The notes beneath the pieces are model-generated. The model made no database searches. It was not told the DNA's origin and worked only from the letters and a program-made list of their open reading frames with translations. The translations under genes and the position numbers were made by a program. Shown here piece by piece: positions 52,187 through 60,918 of a DNA stretch of 64,000 nt; positions within the stretch are counted from its first letter, which is position 1, and the number at the start of each line of letters is the position of its first letter. The DNA lies in assembly GCA_050260375.1 (NCBI GenBank), contig JBLNCA010000011.1:1-64000 (forward strand), written 5' to 3'. Source of the stretch: DTFZ01 sp050260375. GTDB taxonomy: Bacteria > Bacillota > Clostridia > Christensenellales > SZUA-584.

Positions 52187-53173
52187 ATGGATTTGGGGGT
52201 TGACCTTAAGAACATTAACTGGAAAAAGGCAAAAAAGCTAATAATCTCCCTCGTCGTAATAGCGATATTGATAGCAACGGCGGCGACTTGCTGGTACACA
52301 GTAAACGACAAGCAGCGCGCCGTTGTTACCACGTTCGGCAAAGTTACCGCGATAAAAGACGCGGGGCTTTACTTCAAGCTGCCTTTCGGCATAGAGCAGG
52401 CGTACCTTGTGGACGTAAACGTCTACCAGAAGATAGAGCTCGGATACCGCACCGACCCTTCGGCTCCCGGCGGGTATACGCTTGTCAGCGACGAGAGCAA
52501 GATGATAACGGGCGACTACAACATAGTCAACGTCGAGTTCTTTGTAGAGTATAAGATATCGGATCCCGAGAAATACCTGTTTTCGTCGTACGAGCCCGAG
52601 GAGATACTCAGAAACCTCATACAGAGCCAGGTGAGGAACGTCGTCGGCTCGACAAGCGTGGATGCGGTGCTGACAAGCGGCAAAGAGCTCGTGCAGCAGC
52701 AGGTTAAAGAGCTTATAACCGAGGTGCTGGCAAGGTACGACATAGGCCTGATGCTTACCGACGTAAAGATACAGGACAGCGAACCGCCCACCGAAGAGGT
52801 CACCGCGGCTTTCAAGCAGGTTGAAACAGCGAAGCAGGGCGCCGAGACCATAGTCAACGAGGCGAAAGCCTATCAGAACGCTCAGCTGCCCAACGCGCAG
52901 GCCAAAGCCGACAAGCTGCTGCAGGACGCCCAGTACGTCAAGCAGAGAAGGATAAACGAGGCTACCGAGAGCATAGCGATGTTCGAAGCAATGTACGCCG
53001 AATACGCGAACAACCCCGGGATAACGCGCCAGCGCATGTACTATGAGCTGATTACAAAGCTGTTGCCCGACGTCAAGATATACATAAACGCTTCAGAGGG
53101 CGGCGTAGATATGATGCTGCCGCTTGAAAGCTTCCTTAACGCGCAGCCGCAGCCGACAACGGGGGTGGAATAA
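52187..53173 (+). CDS. hflK: HflK-like SPFH/band 7 membrane protein
   Basis: About 328 residues. One N-terminal membrane helix (about 17-38) followed by an SPFH domain (about 40-240; VNDKQRAVVTTFGKV, AGLYFKLPFGIEQAYLVDV, YNIVNVEFFVEYKISDPEKY) and a helical C-terminal region with ALPNAQAKADK-like coiled coil typical of HflK. With HflC it forms a large cage around FtsH in E. coli and controls membrane protein turnover; ftsH is not nearby. The start is ambiguous: ATG at 52187 sits directly on GGGGTG, while TTG at 52193 has better spacing. Only one base separates its stop from hflC. Confidence 0.9.
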   Translation: MDLGVDLKNINWKKAKKLIISLVVIAILIATAATCWYTVNDKQRAVVTTFGKVTAIKDAGLYFKLPFGIEQAYLVDVNVYQKIELGYRTDPSAPGGYTLVSDESKMITGDYNIVNVEFFVEYKISDPEKYLFSSYEPEEILRNLIQSQVRNVVGSTSVDAVLTSGKELVQQQVKELITEVLARYDIGLMLTDVKIQDSEPPTEEVTAAFKQVETAKQGAETIVNEAKAYQNAQLPNAQAKADKLLQDAQYVKQRRINEATESIAMFEAMYAEYANNPGITRQRMYYELITKLLPDVKIYINASEGGVDMMLPLESFLNAQPQPTTGVE

Positions 53174-53174
53174 C

Positions 53175-54059
53175 ATGAAGAAGAAGATAATAAAGCTGCT
53201 TGCAGCGGTAGTTATAATAGTTGCGGTAATAATCATAGCGTCGAGCTTCTACGTAGTGCAGGAGAACGACTACGCATGCATCGTCCGTTTCTCGAAAATA
53301 GAGGACACGAAAGACGAACCGGGGCTCTATTTCAAAACGCCGTTCCTTGACAGCATAAGGACGTTCCCCAAGGCTGTAATGTTCTATGACATAGCGCCTT
53401 CCGAGGTGCTTACGGCCGACAAGCAGAACATGACCGTGGACAGCTACGTGCTGTGGCGTATATCGGACCCGCTTAAGTTCTTTCAGACGCTGGGAAGCGT
53501 AAGCGTAGCAGAGGAGCGTCTCGACACGATGACGTACAACGCTCTTAAAAACGTAATGGGCACGCTCTCGCAGCAGGACATCATAAACATCGACGATCCT
53601 TCCGGAAGAAACGACATATATGCGGGCATCGCCACGAACGTCGACGCTATTGCGGATAATTACGGTATCGAGGTAATAGACGTCAAGATAAAGAGGTTCG
53701 ACCTGCCCGAAGCCAACGAACAGGCGGTATATGCGCGCATGATATCCGAGCGCAAACAGATATCCGAAAAGTATACGGCGGACGGCAACTACGAGGCGTC
53801 GGTAATACGCAACGAAGTCGACAAGCAGGTGGGCATAATCGTTTCCGATGCGGAAGCCGAGGCGGCAAAGATAAAAGCCGAAGGCGAGCAGGAATACATG
53901 ATGATGCTTGCCGAGGCGTACAATACCGACGACAAGCGCTTCTTCTACGAGTACATGCTCGCGCTGGACGCTCTCGAAGCGTCGCTTACCGGCGCCAACA
54001 AGACGGTGGTGCTGGGCAAAGACTCATATCTTGCAAAGCTGCTGACGGGGCAGCAATAA
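53175..54059 (+). CDS. hflC: HflC-like SPFH/band 7 membrane protein
   Basis: 294 residues. N-terminal membrane helix (about 5-27), SPFH domain (FYVVQENDYACIVRFSKIED, GLYFKTPFLDSIRTFPKAVM), and the HflC-type IKRFDLPEANEQAVYARMIS and ERKQISEKYTADGN blocks. It partners the preceding HflK. GGGGGTGG overlaps the end of hflK, and ATG at 53175 follows the hflK stop after one base, implying coupled translation. A longer frame from 53124 overlaps hflK and is rejected. A terminator follows. Confidence 0.92.
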   Translation: MKKKIIKLLAAVVIIVAVIIIASSFYVVQENDYACIVRFSKIEDTKDEPGLYFKTPFLDSIRTFPKAVMFYDIAPSEVLTADKQNMTVDSYVLWRISDPLKFFQTLGSVSVAEERLDTMTYNALKNVMGTLSQQDIINIDDPSGRNDIYAGIATNVDAIADNYGIEVIDVKIKRFDLPEANEQAVYARMISERKQISEKYTADGNYEASVIRNEVDKQVGIIVSDAEAEAAKIKAEGEQEYMMMLAEAYNTDDKRFFYEYMLALDALEASLTGANKTVVLGKDSYLAKLLTGQQ

Positions 54060-54074
54060 CTTGAGTTTGAAAAA

Positions 54075-54098
54075 GGTTCGGTCCGCCGGGCCTTTTTT
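54075..54098 (+). terminator. Intrinsic terminator after hflC
   Basis: GGTTCGG-TCCG-CCGGGCC (54075-54092, with G-U pairs) followed by TTTTTT. Confidence 0.8.
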
Positions 54099-54173
54099 AT
54101 ACGCAATATAACAGGTTATTTGCGCTTAAATGTGTTATAATGAAAAAAACTTAAGTTGCAGGCGGTATTTTTT

Positions 54174-54659
54174 ATGAACGACCATATCCATATCCGCGAA
54201 GCCCGAATAGACGACGCAAATAGAATATGCGAGCTTAACAAGTCCGCTTTAGGGTACGATTATCCCAAAGACAAGACAATAGAACGGCTAAAATTTATAC
54301 TTTCGCGCCCGACGGACAAGGTCTATGTCGCGGAATGCGACGGCGAAGTCGCGGGGTATGTGCACGGCTGCGATTATGAGTGCTTGTACTGCGACCCGCT
54401 CAAAAACATTATGGCCCTCGCCGTGGACGAAAAGTTCCGCGGCCGCGGCATTGACAGGAAGCTGCTGCGCGCGGTGGAGGTTTGGGCGGAGATGAGCGGC
54501 TGTGCGGGCGTACGCCTCAATTCCGGCTTTGAAAGAACGGATTCCCACGAGTTTTACAAGCGCTGCGGCTATATGCTGCGTAAGGATCAAAAGAACCTTT
54601 TAAAGCTGTTCCTCCGGCCTATCGAGTTTGAAAGGATAATAATAAAGGATCTGAAATGA
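54174..54659 (+). CDS. GNAT-family acetyltransferase
   Basis: 161 residues from ATG at 54174, behind AGGCGG and a TATAAT at 54136-54141. Classic GNAT: IREARIDDANRICELN, then YVAECDGEVAGYVHG, the acetyl-CoA loop in ALAVDEKFRGRGIDRKLLRA, and SHEFYKRCGYMLRKDQKN at the end, as in aminoglycoside- or protein-acetylating members. Its stop overlaps the start of the methyltransferase gene (ATGA), so the two are translated together. Substrate unknown. Confidence 0.9.
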   Translation: MNDHIHIREARIDDANRICELNKSALGYDYPKDKTIERLKFILSRPTDKVYVAECDGEVAGYVHGCDYECLYCDPLKNIMALAVDEKFRGRGIDRKLLRAVEVWAEMSGCAGVRLNSGFERTDSHEFYKRCGYMLRKDQKNLLKLFLRPIEFERIIIKDLK

Positions 54660-55339
54660 CGCAGGCAGAAAGCATGGACGGCTTTTTTACCGCAAGGGCT
54701 GAAAGTTACGACGAGCACATGCTTTATGAAGTCGAGGGCTGCCGCGAGGGCTATGAGCGCGTAGCCTCGCTGCTGCCGGAAGGGGCGCAAACGCTGTTGG
54801 ACCTAGGCTGCGGTACCGGGCTGGAGCTTGACCCCATATTCAAAAGAAATCCGTCGATAGACGTAACGGGAATAGACATAACAAAAGCCATGCTGACAAG
54901 GCTTGAAAAGAAATACCCCGGCAGGCGGCTTAGGCTTATCAACGCCGATTACTTCAAGTATGACTTCGGCATAGCGGCATTCGACGCCGCGATATCGTGC
55001 CAGACGCTGCACCACTTTACTCACGGGCAAAAGTCAGGGCTGTACGCAAGAATTTGCGCGGCGCTTAAGCCTTTTGGCGTATACATAGAGTGCGATTACA
55101 TGGTTGAAGAGCAATCCGAAGAAGACCGCTTCTTTGAGGAAGCACGGCACATGCGAGGCGAGCTGGGCATTGGGGACGGAGAGCTCTTGCATATAGACAC
55201 GCCGTGCACCATACAAAACCAGCTTGCGCTGATTAAAAGCGCGGGGTTCAGCTCGGCGGAAACGGTATGGCGCAAGGGCGCTACGGCTATTATAGTTGCC
55301 CGGAAGCAGCATATTGAAAAATGCATACAAATACCATGA
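54656..55339 (+). CDS. Class I SAM-dependent methyltransferase
   Basis: 227 residues. Motif I TLLDLGCGTGLELDPIF, acidic end of strand 2 in DVTGIDITKAML, motif II around FDAAISCQTLHHF and motif III at LKPFGVYIECDYMV show a methyltransferase of the UbiE/Methyltransf_25 type. The N-terminal FFTARAESYDEHML is the usual lead-in. Starts inside the stop of the GNAT gene. Small-molecule substrate likely, identity unknown. Confidence 0.9.
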   Translation: MTQAESMDGFFTARAESYDEHMLYEVEGCREGYERVASLLPEGAQTLLDLGCGTGLELDPIFKRNPSIDVTGIDITKAMLTRLEKKYPGRRLRLINADYFKYDFGIAAFDAAISCQTLHHFTHGQKSGLYARICAALKPFGVYIECDYMVEEQSEEDRFFEEARHMRGELGIGDGELLHIDTPCTIQNQLALIKSAGFSSAETVWRKGATAIIVARKQHIEKCIQIP

Positions 55340-55374
55340 AGTTGATATACGGCTGGACCTGAAAGGATTTCATT

Positions 55375-56736
55375 ATGCGCGTCGATATAATAAAGCAGGA
55401 CGGAAAGCTCTCGCTTGCCAATTTGCAATGCGGCTGCAAATACAGCCACAGCATTCCCGAACTTGATATCTATATAAAACGCGGCCTGGCGGACGGCTGC
55501 CCCGATTATGCCGCCGAAGCGGGGCTTGGCAGGAATGTGCTTATAGTAGCCGACGAGGTAACATACGATATCGCTGCGGAGCGTATCGCAGCCCGCCTTA
55601 AGGGAGCGGGGTATTCGTGCAGAACTTGCGTGCTCCCGGGCAGCAGCGTCGAGCCTACGCCCGAAAACGCGGAATATATACTCTCCGGCGCTACGGGCGC
55701 AGATTTTCTGCTTGGCGTGGGTTCGGGCGTTATTACCGATCTTACGCGCCGCGCCGCCGTGCTTTCCGGACTTCCGTTCGCTGTGTTCGGCACGGCCGCT
55801 TCGATGGACGCTTATACGTCCGTCACATCGGCAATGATAATCGGCGGCATTAAAAAGACGGTGTATGGCAAGGCCGCGAGGCTGCTTATGTTCGACCCCG
55901 CCGTAATAGCGTCCGCGCCTATGGACATGCAGGCGTCGGGCGTAGGCGATATGTTCGCCAAATATAACGTGCTCGTCGACTGGCAGCTAGGCAATGCAGT
56001 TATCGGGGAAACGTACTGCCCGCTGTGCGAGAGCCTCATAACCACGGCGCTCGATACCGCTTCGTCCAACATTGAGGATATAGCAAAGCGCACCGAAAAA
56101 GGCGCGGAAGCGCTGATAGAGGCGCTTATACTCGGCGGTTTTACAATACTGATAGTGGGCGATACCCGCCCCTGTTCGTCGCTGGAGCACAACATGGCGC
56201 ACTTTTGGGATATGTCGCATATAGCGTACGGCACGCCCCACATACCGCACGGCACAGGCGCGGGGCTCGGCCTTGTCTACGCTTTAATATTACATGACGC
56301 GCTAAAAAACGCTGACTTGTCGAAATTGGATAAAGATGTTATAAAATCCCGCCGCATATCAAAGGAGCGGCAAGCCGCACGGATAAAGTCCTATTATCCC
56401 CCGGGCGTGGGTGAAGAGGTAATGGCCTCCAACAAGTATTGGTATCTCGAATGGCCGGAGCAGGAGAGGCACATAGAAAACATTTTAGCCTATTACGGGG
56501 AGTACAGGCGGCAATGCGAAAACCTTCCAAGCTACAGGGATATCATAAATACGTTCGAGCTTTTCGGAGCCCCGGCGAGCGCCGTCAAAGCGGGCCTTGG
56601 CATCGACATGCTCCGAAAAACGCTGTTCGCCGCGAAGGACTTCCGCCCGAGATACAACGTGGCTAAAGCGCTCGACGAGCTCGGCCTCTTTGAGCAGGCC
56701 GTCCAACGGATACTCGAAATGGAGCCAACGCTTTAA
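55375..56736 (+). CDS. egsA: sn-glycerol-1-phosphate dehydrogenase
   Basis: 453 residues, metal-dependent iron-type alcohol dehydrogenase fold of the AraM/EgsA family. The nucleotide-binding GVGSGVITDLTRRAA, the FGTAASMDAYTS loop, metal ligands in GVGDMFAKYNVLVDW, LEHNMAHFWDM and GTPHIPHGTGAG are all in place. It reduces dihydroxyacetone phosphate to sn-glycerol-1-phosphate, the archaeal-type glycerol stereoisomer; in B. subtilis AraM feeds heptaprenylglyceryl phosphate. GAAAGGA precedes ATG by 6 bases. It follows the GNAT-methyltransferase pair after 35 bases, perhaps as one operon. The prenyltransferase partner is not in the window. Confidence 0.92.
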   Translation: MRVDIIKQDGKLSLANLQCGCKYSHSIPELDIYIKRGLADGCPDYAAEAGLGRNVLIVADEVTYDIAAERIAARLKGAGYSCRTCVLPGSSVEPTPENAEYILSGATGADFLLGVGSGVITDLTRRAAVLSGLPFAVFGTAASMDAYTSVTSAMIIGGIKKTVYGKAARLLMFDPAVIASAPMDMQASGVGDMFAKYNVLVDWQLGNAVIGETYCPLCESLITTALDTASSNIEDIAKRTEKGAEALIEALILGGFTILIVGDTRPCSSLEHNMAHFWDMSHIAYGTPHIPHGTGAGLGLVYALILHDALKNADLSKLDKDVIKSRRISKERQAARIKSYYPPGVGEEVMASNKYWYLEWPEQERHIENILAYYGEYRRQCENLPSYRDIINTFELFGAPASAVKAGLGIDMLRKTLFAAKDFRPRYNVAKALDELGLFEQAVQRILEMEPTL

Positions 56737-56836
56737 GGCATATTATAAAGGTCCCCGCTGTTTTTATGCGTTTTGCGATACGCTAAGGCTCTTAATTATC
56801 CGTTCACCCGACTTGACGGGGCCCCTGTTAAACCCG

Positions 56837-57643
56837 TCAGACAGGCCTTATCACTATTTTCTCGGCCGCCATATCCACGTCTTCCACCAGCAGCAGCGCC
56901 TTATACGTGTCTACGCGCTTTCTTTCGGGCACCCGCGTGGCTATCGCAACGCCGCAGCCCACTACGGTAATCGAGAGTTCCTTCATCATGCCGCACAGCG
57001 CGTGCAGCGTGCCTCCGCCCGATATGAAGTCGTCAATAAGCAGCGCCTTTTGGCCCGAGCGCAGCGCGCGCCTCGATATCGACATCGTTCTTATCCTTCT
57101 CGATATGCCCGTCATATAGTTTATAGTGACTGCCGAACCCTCGGTTATTATCGAATCGCTGCGCGCTATAACGAGCGGTTTGCCGAGCGCTCTTGCCACC
57201 TCGAACGCGAGCGCCACGCCCTTTGTTTCTACGGTCACTACAAAATCGGGATTTGTCCTTACGAACATGCCGGCGAGTATTTCCGCCATAGCGCACACAT
57301 ATTTCGGATCTGAGAATATATCCACTGTGTAGATATACCCTCCCGGCAGTATCCTTGACGGGTCGGAGAGCTTTTTTGCTACCTCTTTTAGTATGGACTC
57401 TTTCGCTTCCGCGCTTACCGTGGGTATATACTTGACTCCGCCGGTTGCGCCTATCGCGACTTCAACATCGCCCTGCCCGAAAGCGGCGAGCGTATCGCGT
57501 ATCATAGAGATGTCTTCACTTATCGTGGATTTCGCGGCGCCGAACATCTCGCAAAAAGTATTAAGCGGAAAGGACTTTGAGGGGTTTTTGACAAGCATCG
57601 ATGTAATAGCCGCCATCCTTGTTTTTCTGTCGGTTTTTTCCAT
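56837..57643 (-). CDS. purR: PurR, purine operon repressor (Bacillus type)
   Basis: 268 residues. An N-terminal winged helix (about 1-75; KTRMAAITSMLVKNPSKSFP, FCEMFGAAKSTISEDISMIR) is fused to a phosphoribosyltransferase-like domain (about 120-260) with the PRPP loop ALLIDDFISGGGT. In Bacillus PurR binds PurBox DNA upstream of purine genes and is released by PRPP. ATG at 57643 follows GCGGAGG by 5 bases; an in-frame ATG at 57667 upstream is less likely. Divergent from murC. No PurBox pair was recognised here. Confidence 0.93.
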   Translation of the reverse strand: MEKTDRKTRMAAITSMLVKNPSKSFPLNTFCEMFGAAKSTISEDISMIRDTLAAFGQGDVEVAIGATGGVKYIPTVSAEAKESILKEVAKKLSDPSRILPGGYIYTVDIFSDPKYVCAMAEILAGMFVRTNPDFVVTVETKGVALAFEVARALGKPLVIARSDSIITEGSAVTINYMTGISRRIRTMSISRRALRSGQKALLIDDFISGGGTLHALCGMMKELSITVVGCGVAIATRVPERKRVDTYKALLLVEDVDMAAEKIVIRPV

Positions 57644-57719
57644 GTGCACCTCCGCATGTTTTTTCATATAATATTATAGGTTTTTTTATTGTATTTTTAA
57701 ATAGCGGCGCACCTTTTTA

Positions 57720-57749
57720 TTGATATTGACACGGTTGTTGGAGTATAAT
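57720..57749 (+). promoter_or_regulatory. Possible murC promoter
   Basis: TTGATA (57720-57725), 18 bases, TATAAT (57744-57749). It would put the tandem GGGGRCCCC repeats and a GCGCTG/CAGCGC hairpin (57884-57902) in a leader of about 180 bases. A TTGACA at 57726 is too close to this -10 (12 bases). Confidence 0.5.
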
Positions 57750-57806
57750 GCAATACGCACGTACTTATAAAGATGATTTTTGAAAGTTTGTGCGGCGGCG
57801 CTTATT

Positions 57807-57881
57807 ACACCGGCAAGTCTCGCGTCTTGCTGGGGACCCCGTATACACCGGCAAGTCTACGTCTTGCTGGGGGCCCCGTAT
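57807..57881. repeat. Tandem pair of GGGGRCCCC hairpin repeats
   Basis: Units 57807-57844 and 57845-57881 are directly adjacent and nearly identical: ACACCGGCAAG-loop-CTTGCTGGGG-R-CCCCGTAT. The first has A and the second G before CCCC, as in the pair at 24352/24591. Arms GGCGCT (57797) and AGCGCC (57898) could enclose the pair. Confidence 0.75.
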
Positions 57882-57936
57882 GAGCGCTGTCAACATCAGC
57901 GCCCGCGTTTAAGGACGGCATAATAAAGAGGTAATT

Positions 57937-59301
57937 ATGGTGGATTTGCGGCAGTTCAAAGATAAAAGCATTCATTTCATAGGCATCGGCGGATGCAGTA
58001 TGAGCGGGCTTGCAGTCATACTTAAGAACTTAGGTTACAACCCAAAGGGCAGCGATATAAGCGAATCGGCTTTCACTAAAAAGCTCGAAAGCGAAGGCAT
58101 ACCTTTTGTAATAGGGCATCGAGCCGAAAACATAGGCGACGCTTCGCTCGTTATATACTCGGCGGCTATAAAGCCTCATAACCCCGAATTCGCCCGCGCA
58201 AAGGAGCTGGGCCTTCCGATGCTTACAAGGGCCGAGCTACTGGGGCTCATAAGCAGGCAGTATGAGACCGTCATAGGCATAGCGGGCTGCCACGGCAAAA
58301 CGACGATAACTTCTATGACCGCGCTGATACTGCGCGACTGCGGCATAGATTTGACGGTGCACATCGGCGGTATGGTAGATTTCTTAGGCGGCGGCGTCGC
58401 CGTAGGCAACTACCCTGCGTTCCTTACCGAAGCGTGCGAATACGTGGAAAGCTTCCTTGACCTTCGCCCCACGCATATACTCGTAAACAACATCGACGAC
58501 GACCATCTCGATTATTACAAGAACATAGACGAAATATACGGGGCATTTGCTCGCTTTGCGTCGCTGCTGCCCGAAAACGGGGTATTGTTTGCATATGCGC
58601 ACGACCCGCTAACCGTAAAGCTTGCAAAGGAATGCGGGCGCAAGGTCGTCGCCTACGGCTTTGAAAACGCCGACTATGTAGCCGCAAACGTCGAGTACGA
58701 CGAAGGCGGCTGTCCGACGTTCAACGTAATTACGCCAAAAGGCAAGGCAAGAATATCGCTCTCCGTGGTCGGCAAGCACAACATGGCCAACGCGCTCGCC
58801 GCGATAACGGTGTGCAGCGAGGTGTTCGGCTTAAGCCCCGAATGCATGGCAGATGCGCTGAAGGAATACCGCCTCGCGGGCCGCAGGTTCGAGCATATGG
58901 GCTCCAAGAACGGCGTGGAGATAATACACGATTTCGCCCATCACCCCAGCGAGATACAGGCATGCCTCGATGCTGCGTCCAAATACCCGCACAAAAAGCT
59001 TTGGGTAGTGTTCCAGTGCAACTCGTATACGCGCGCCAAGACGCTTAAAGACAAGTACGCCGTAAGCTTTAAATACGCGGACATGGTGCTCGTGCCCGAC
59101 ATATACCCGGGCCGGGACGTTGACAAGGGCGAAATACACGCGCGCGACCTTGTGGACGCTATATCCAAGCACTCGCCGTGCATGTACATACCCACGTTTG
59201 AAGATATAAACGCATATCTTGAACAGCACGCCTCGCCCGGCGACGTCGTAATAACGCTCGGTTCGGGCAGCGTCAACAACGAAACGAAAAAACTTTTATA
59301 A
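57937..59301 (+). CDS. murC: UDP-N-acetylmuramate--L-alanine ligase
   Basis: 454 residues, normal MurC length. It adds L-Ala to UDP-MurNAc in peptidoglycan precursor synthesis. N-terminal FIGIGGCSMSGLAVIL binds the nucleotide sugar; the ATP loop is GIAGCHGKTTIT (114-125), with Cys where Thr is usual (GTHGKT); NNIDDDHLDYY, VVGKHNMANALAAI and FAHHPSEI are typical Mur ligase blocks. AGAGG lies 6 bases before ATG. Stands alone between purR and the YmaF-like gene. Confidence 0.96.
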   Translation: MVDLRQFKDKSIHFIGIGGCSMSGLAVILKNLGYNPKGSDISESAFTKKLESEGIPFVIGHRAENIGDASLVIYSAAIKPHNPEFARAKELGLPMLTRAELLGLISRQYETVIGIAGCHGKTTITSMTALILRDCGIDLTVHIGGMVDFLGGGVAVGNYPAFLTEACEYVESFLDLRPTHILVNNIDDDHLDYYKNIDEIYGAFARFASLLPENGVLFAYAHDPLTVKLAKECGRKVVAYGFENADYVAANVEYDEGGCPTFNVITPKGKARISLSVVGKHNMANALAAITVCSEVFGLSPECMADALKEYRLAGRRFEHMGSKNGVEIIHDFAHHPSEIQACLDAASKYPHKKLWVVFQCNSYTRAKTLKDKYAVSFKYADMVLVPDIYPGRDVDKGEIHARDLVDAISKHSPCMYIPTFEDINAYLEQHASPGDVVITLGSGSVNNETKKLL

Positions 59302-59383
59302 ATCTTTCCAGGTTTCCGGCAGCGGCGCTCCTTGTAGCAATATGCGCATATGTACGTATAATAAAGCAAGGAGGCGATTTGTT

Positions 59384-59683
59384 TTGCCTGATGAACTCCA
59401 TAGGCACGAATATAAAGGCGTCACCGTTTATGCCGACGGCCATGTGCATTTGTTTTCGGGCGTCTCGGACGCGAGTCCTAATGCGCCCGGACATACGCAT
59501 ATTATAGCGGGGCAAACAACGGTAAACGACGGCCACTCGCACCCCTACCGGATGATATCGGAGGGCCCCGTATATGTCGACAGGGCGCGATATAAGCATT
59601 ATCATTTTTACTCGGGCGTTACAGGCTTTGTGCGCGGCCACGACCATCCGATGAGCGGTACTACTTTCGTGCTTGGAGAATAA
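59384..59683 (+). CDS. YmaF-family histidine-rich protein
   Basis: 99 residues from TTG at 59384, chosen because AAGGAGG (59369-59375) lies 8 bases upstream; an ATG further up (59342) would precede the site. The sequence is rich in paired histidines (ELHRHEY, DGHVHLF, PGHTHII, DGHSHPY, KHYHFY, GHDHPM), repeated about every 15-20 residues, the mark of the YmaF family of Firmicutes. Function unknown; the regular histidines suggest metal binding. Shares a terminator with the convergent gerW. Confidence 0.88.
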   Translation: MPDELHRHEYKGVTVYADGHVHLFSGVSDASPNAPGHTHIIAGQTTVNDGHSHPYRMISEGPVYVDRARYKHYHFYSGVTGFVRGHDHPMSGTTFVLGE

Positions 59684-59719
59684 GCAAAAAGGCCGATCAA
59701 AAAGATCCAGCCTTTTTGC
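59684..59719. terminator. Bidirectional terminator between YmaF-like gene and gerW
   Basis: GCAAAAAGGC (59684-59693) and GCCTTTTTGC (59710-59719) flank a 16-base loop, giving A and T tracts on both strands between two convergent genes. Confidence 0.85.
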
Positions 59720-59732
59720 GGACAGGTTATCG

Positions 59733-60203
59733 TTAAAACATGCTCTTGTTTTGGTTCTGAGAGCCGCTCTGCTGGCCTGTCTGGCCTGCGCTCTGCTGGC
59801 TCTGCTGGCTTTGCTGCGCTGTGCCCTGCTGGCCCGACTGCGGGCTTAAGCTGCTTATTATCTGCGGTATCTTGTTTATCACCTGGCCCATGCTGCCTGC
59901 CGCGCCTAACGGCGCCATAAGAACGTTACCCTTGTCGATTACGATAACGGCGTCTGTGCTCAGCTTGGCGCCTATTCCCAGCGCTCCGCCCATTACGCCT
60001 CCACCCATATTGCTGGCGTTGCCAGTACTCTGCTTGCTTTTAGCCTGCGTGTCGCCTCCGCCGTACCCCAGCGTTAACGACATGACGGGCAGAAACGTCT
60101 TGTCGCCCTGCGTGACCGGTTTGCCTATAAGCCCGTCTTTCTGAGAGAAATTCTCCATGTTCACAAACAACGTGTCAACATATTGCGTTATGCTTTGCTC
60201 CAT
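59733..60203 (-). CDS. GerW/YtfJ-family sporulation protein
   Basis: 156 residues. The conserved core FSQKDGLIGKPVTQGDKTFL, PVMSLTLGYGGG, GALGIGAKLSTDAVIVIDKG and VLMAPL is that of YtfJ/GerW, a spore protein needed in B. subtilis for germination with some nutrients. The C-terminal 40 residues are a Gln/Ser/Gly low-complexity tail. AAGGAGG precedes ATG at 60203. It overlaps the DUF2953 gene by 16 bases, the same pairing as ytfI-ytfJ in Bacillus, which supports a spore-forming ancestry. Confidence 0.92.
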   Translation of the reverse strand: MEQSITQYVDTLFVNMENFSQKDGLIGKPVTQGDKTFLPVMSLTLGYGGGDTQAKSKQSTGNASNMGGGVMGGALGIGAKLSTDAVIVIDKGNVLMAPLGAAGSMGQVINKIPQIISSLSPQSGQQGTAQQSQQSQQSAGQTGQQSGSQNQNKSMF

Positions 60204-60715
60204 TCGTTTTTCCTCCTTGTTTTGTTTCTTTTATTTTTAACATAATTAAATATTGTATTCCCTATAGTTATCTCCGCGCTCGCCGATATGCGCACATAAT
60301 CTTCCTCAGAGAAAAAATCGGGATGAAGGCTTAACTCGTCAAACTTTAAAAAGCCCGATATTATGCCCATAACGCCGCTCGCCATACCGGTAGCAAAAGG
60401 ATTTTTCATGCCGTACCAGACCTCCGCCTTTCTGTTGGTTATGACGGCGGACTTAAGCCACAGCAGCGGGTGTTTGTCCTTCCTGTGTTCCCTCTTCAGC
60501 TGCTTTTTAAACACCCTGTTTTTAAACAGGTATACGCTGACCGTAGGCATTATTCCCCCGTTCCATTCGACTTTCGCCCGGAGCAGCGGGTGCAGGAAAA
60601 AGACATTGACGTATTTGCTGCTGCCGAATACGGCTTTTACCCTGAACTTAAGCGGCAGCATAAGCACGACCGCCGCTATGATTATTAATACAAGCAAAAA
60701 TTGAACGAAGCCCAT
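60188..60715 (-). CDS. DUF2953 protein (YtfI-like)
   Basis: 175 residues. A single N-terminal membrane helix (about 3-22; FLLVLIIIAAVVLMLPLKF) followed by a basic region and the conserved LKSAVITNRKAEVWYGMKNP and FDELSLHPDFFSEEDYVRIS of the DUF2953 family. It is read together with gerW (16-base overlap), its usual partner, and probably acts in sporulation. Shorter than Bacillus YtfI. Confidence 0.85.
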   Translation of the reverse strand: MGFVQFLLVLIIIAAVVLMLPLKFRVKAVFGSSKYVNVFFLHPLLRAKVEWNGGIMPTVSVYLFKNRVFKKQLKREHRKDKHPLLWLKSAVITNRKAEVWYGMKNPFATGMASGVMGIISGFLKFDELSLHPDFFSEEDYVRISASAEITIGNTIFNYVKNKRNKTRRKNEWSKA

Positions 60716-60828
60716 AACAGTAGTTTGGGACGGATTTTGTCGAATTATGCAAATGTGCGTTTTTTGGAGAAATTCAATTTCGGGCGGCTTGAAACTGCGC
60801 CTATTATCTGTAACGCTGCTTTTATGTT

Positions 60829-60881
60829 TGTAGGGGCGGGTCTTAGCCGTGTGCCCTGAAAGGGCACACCCGCCCGCCTGC
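60829..60881. repeat. Nested palindromic repeat starting TGTAGGGGCGGG
   Basis: GTGTGCCCT (60849-60857) and AGGGCACAC (60861-60869) around GAA, enclosed by GGGCGGGT (60834-60841) and ACCCGCCC (60868-60875). The tail CCCGCCCGCCTGCT is also found at 379-392. Probably a dispersed element of the same family as 208-232; no gene lies between 60716 and 60918. Confidence 0.55.
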
Positions 60882-60918
60882 TTAATACAATGTGACTAAA
60901 AGGGCGTCGCCGAAGTAC

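Noticed and set aside
57720..57749. TTGACA at 57726 as -35 of murC
   Set aside because: It is only 12 bases from the TATAAT at 57744; the overlapping TTGATA gives 18 bases and is preferred.
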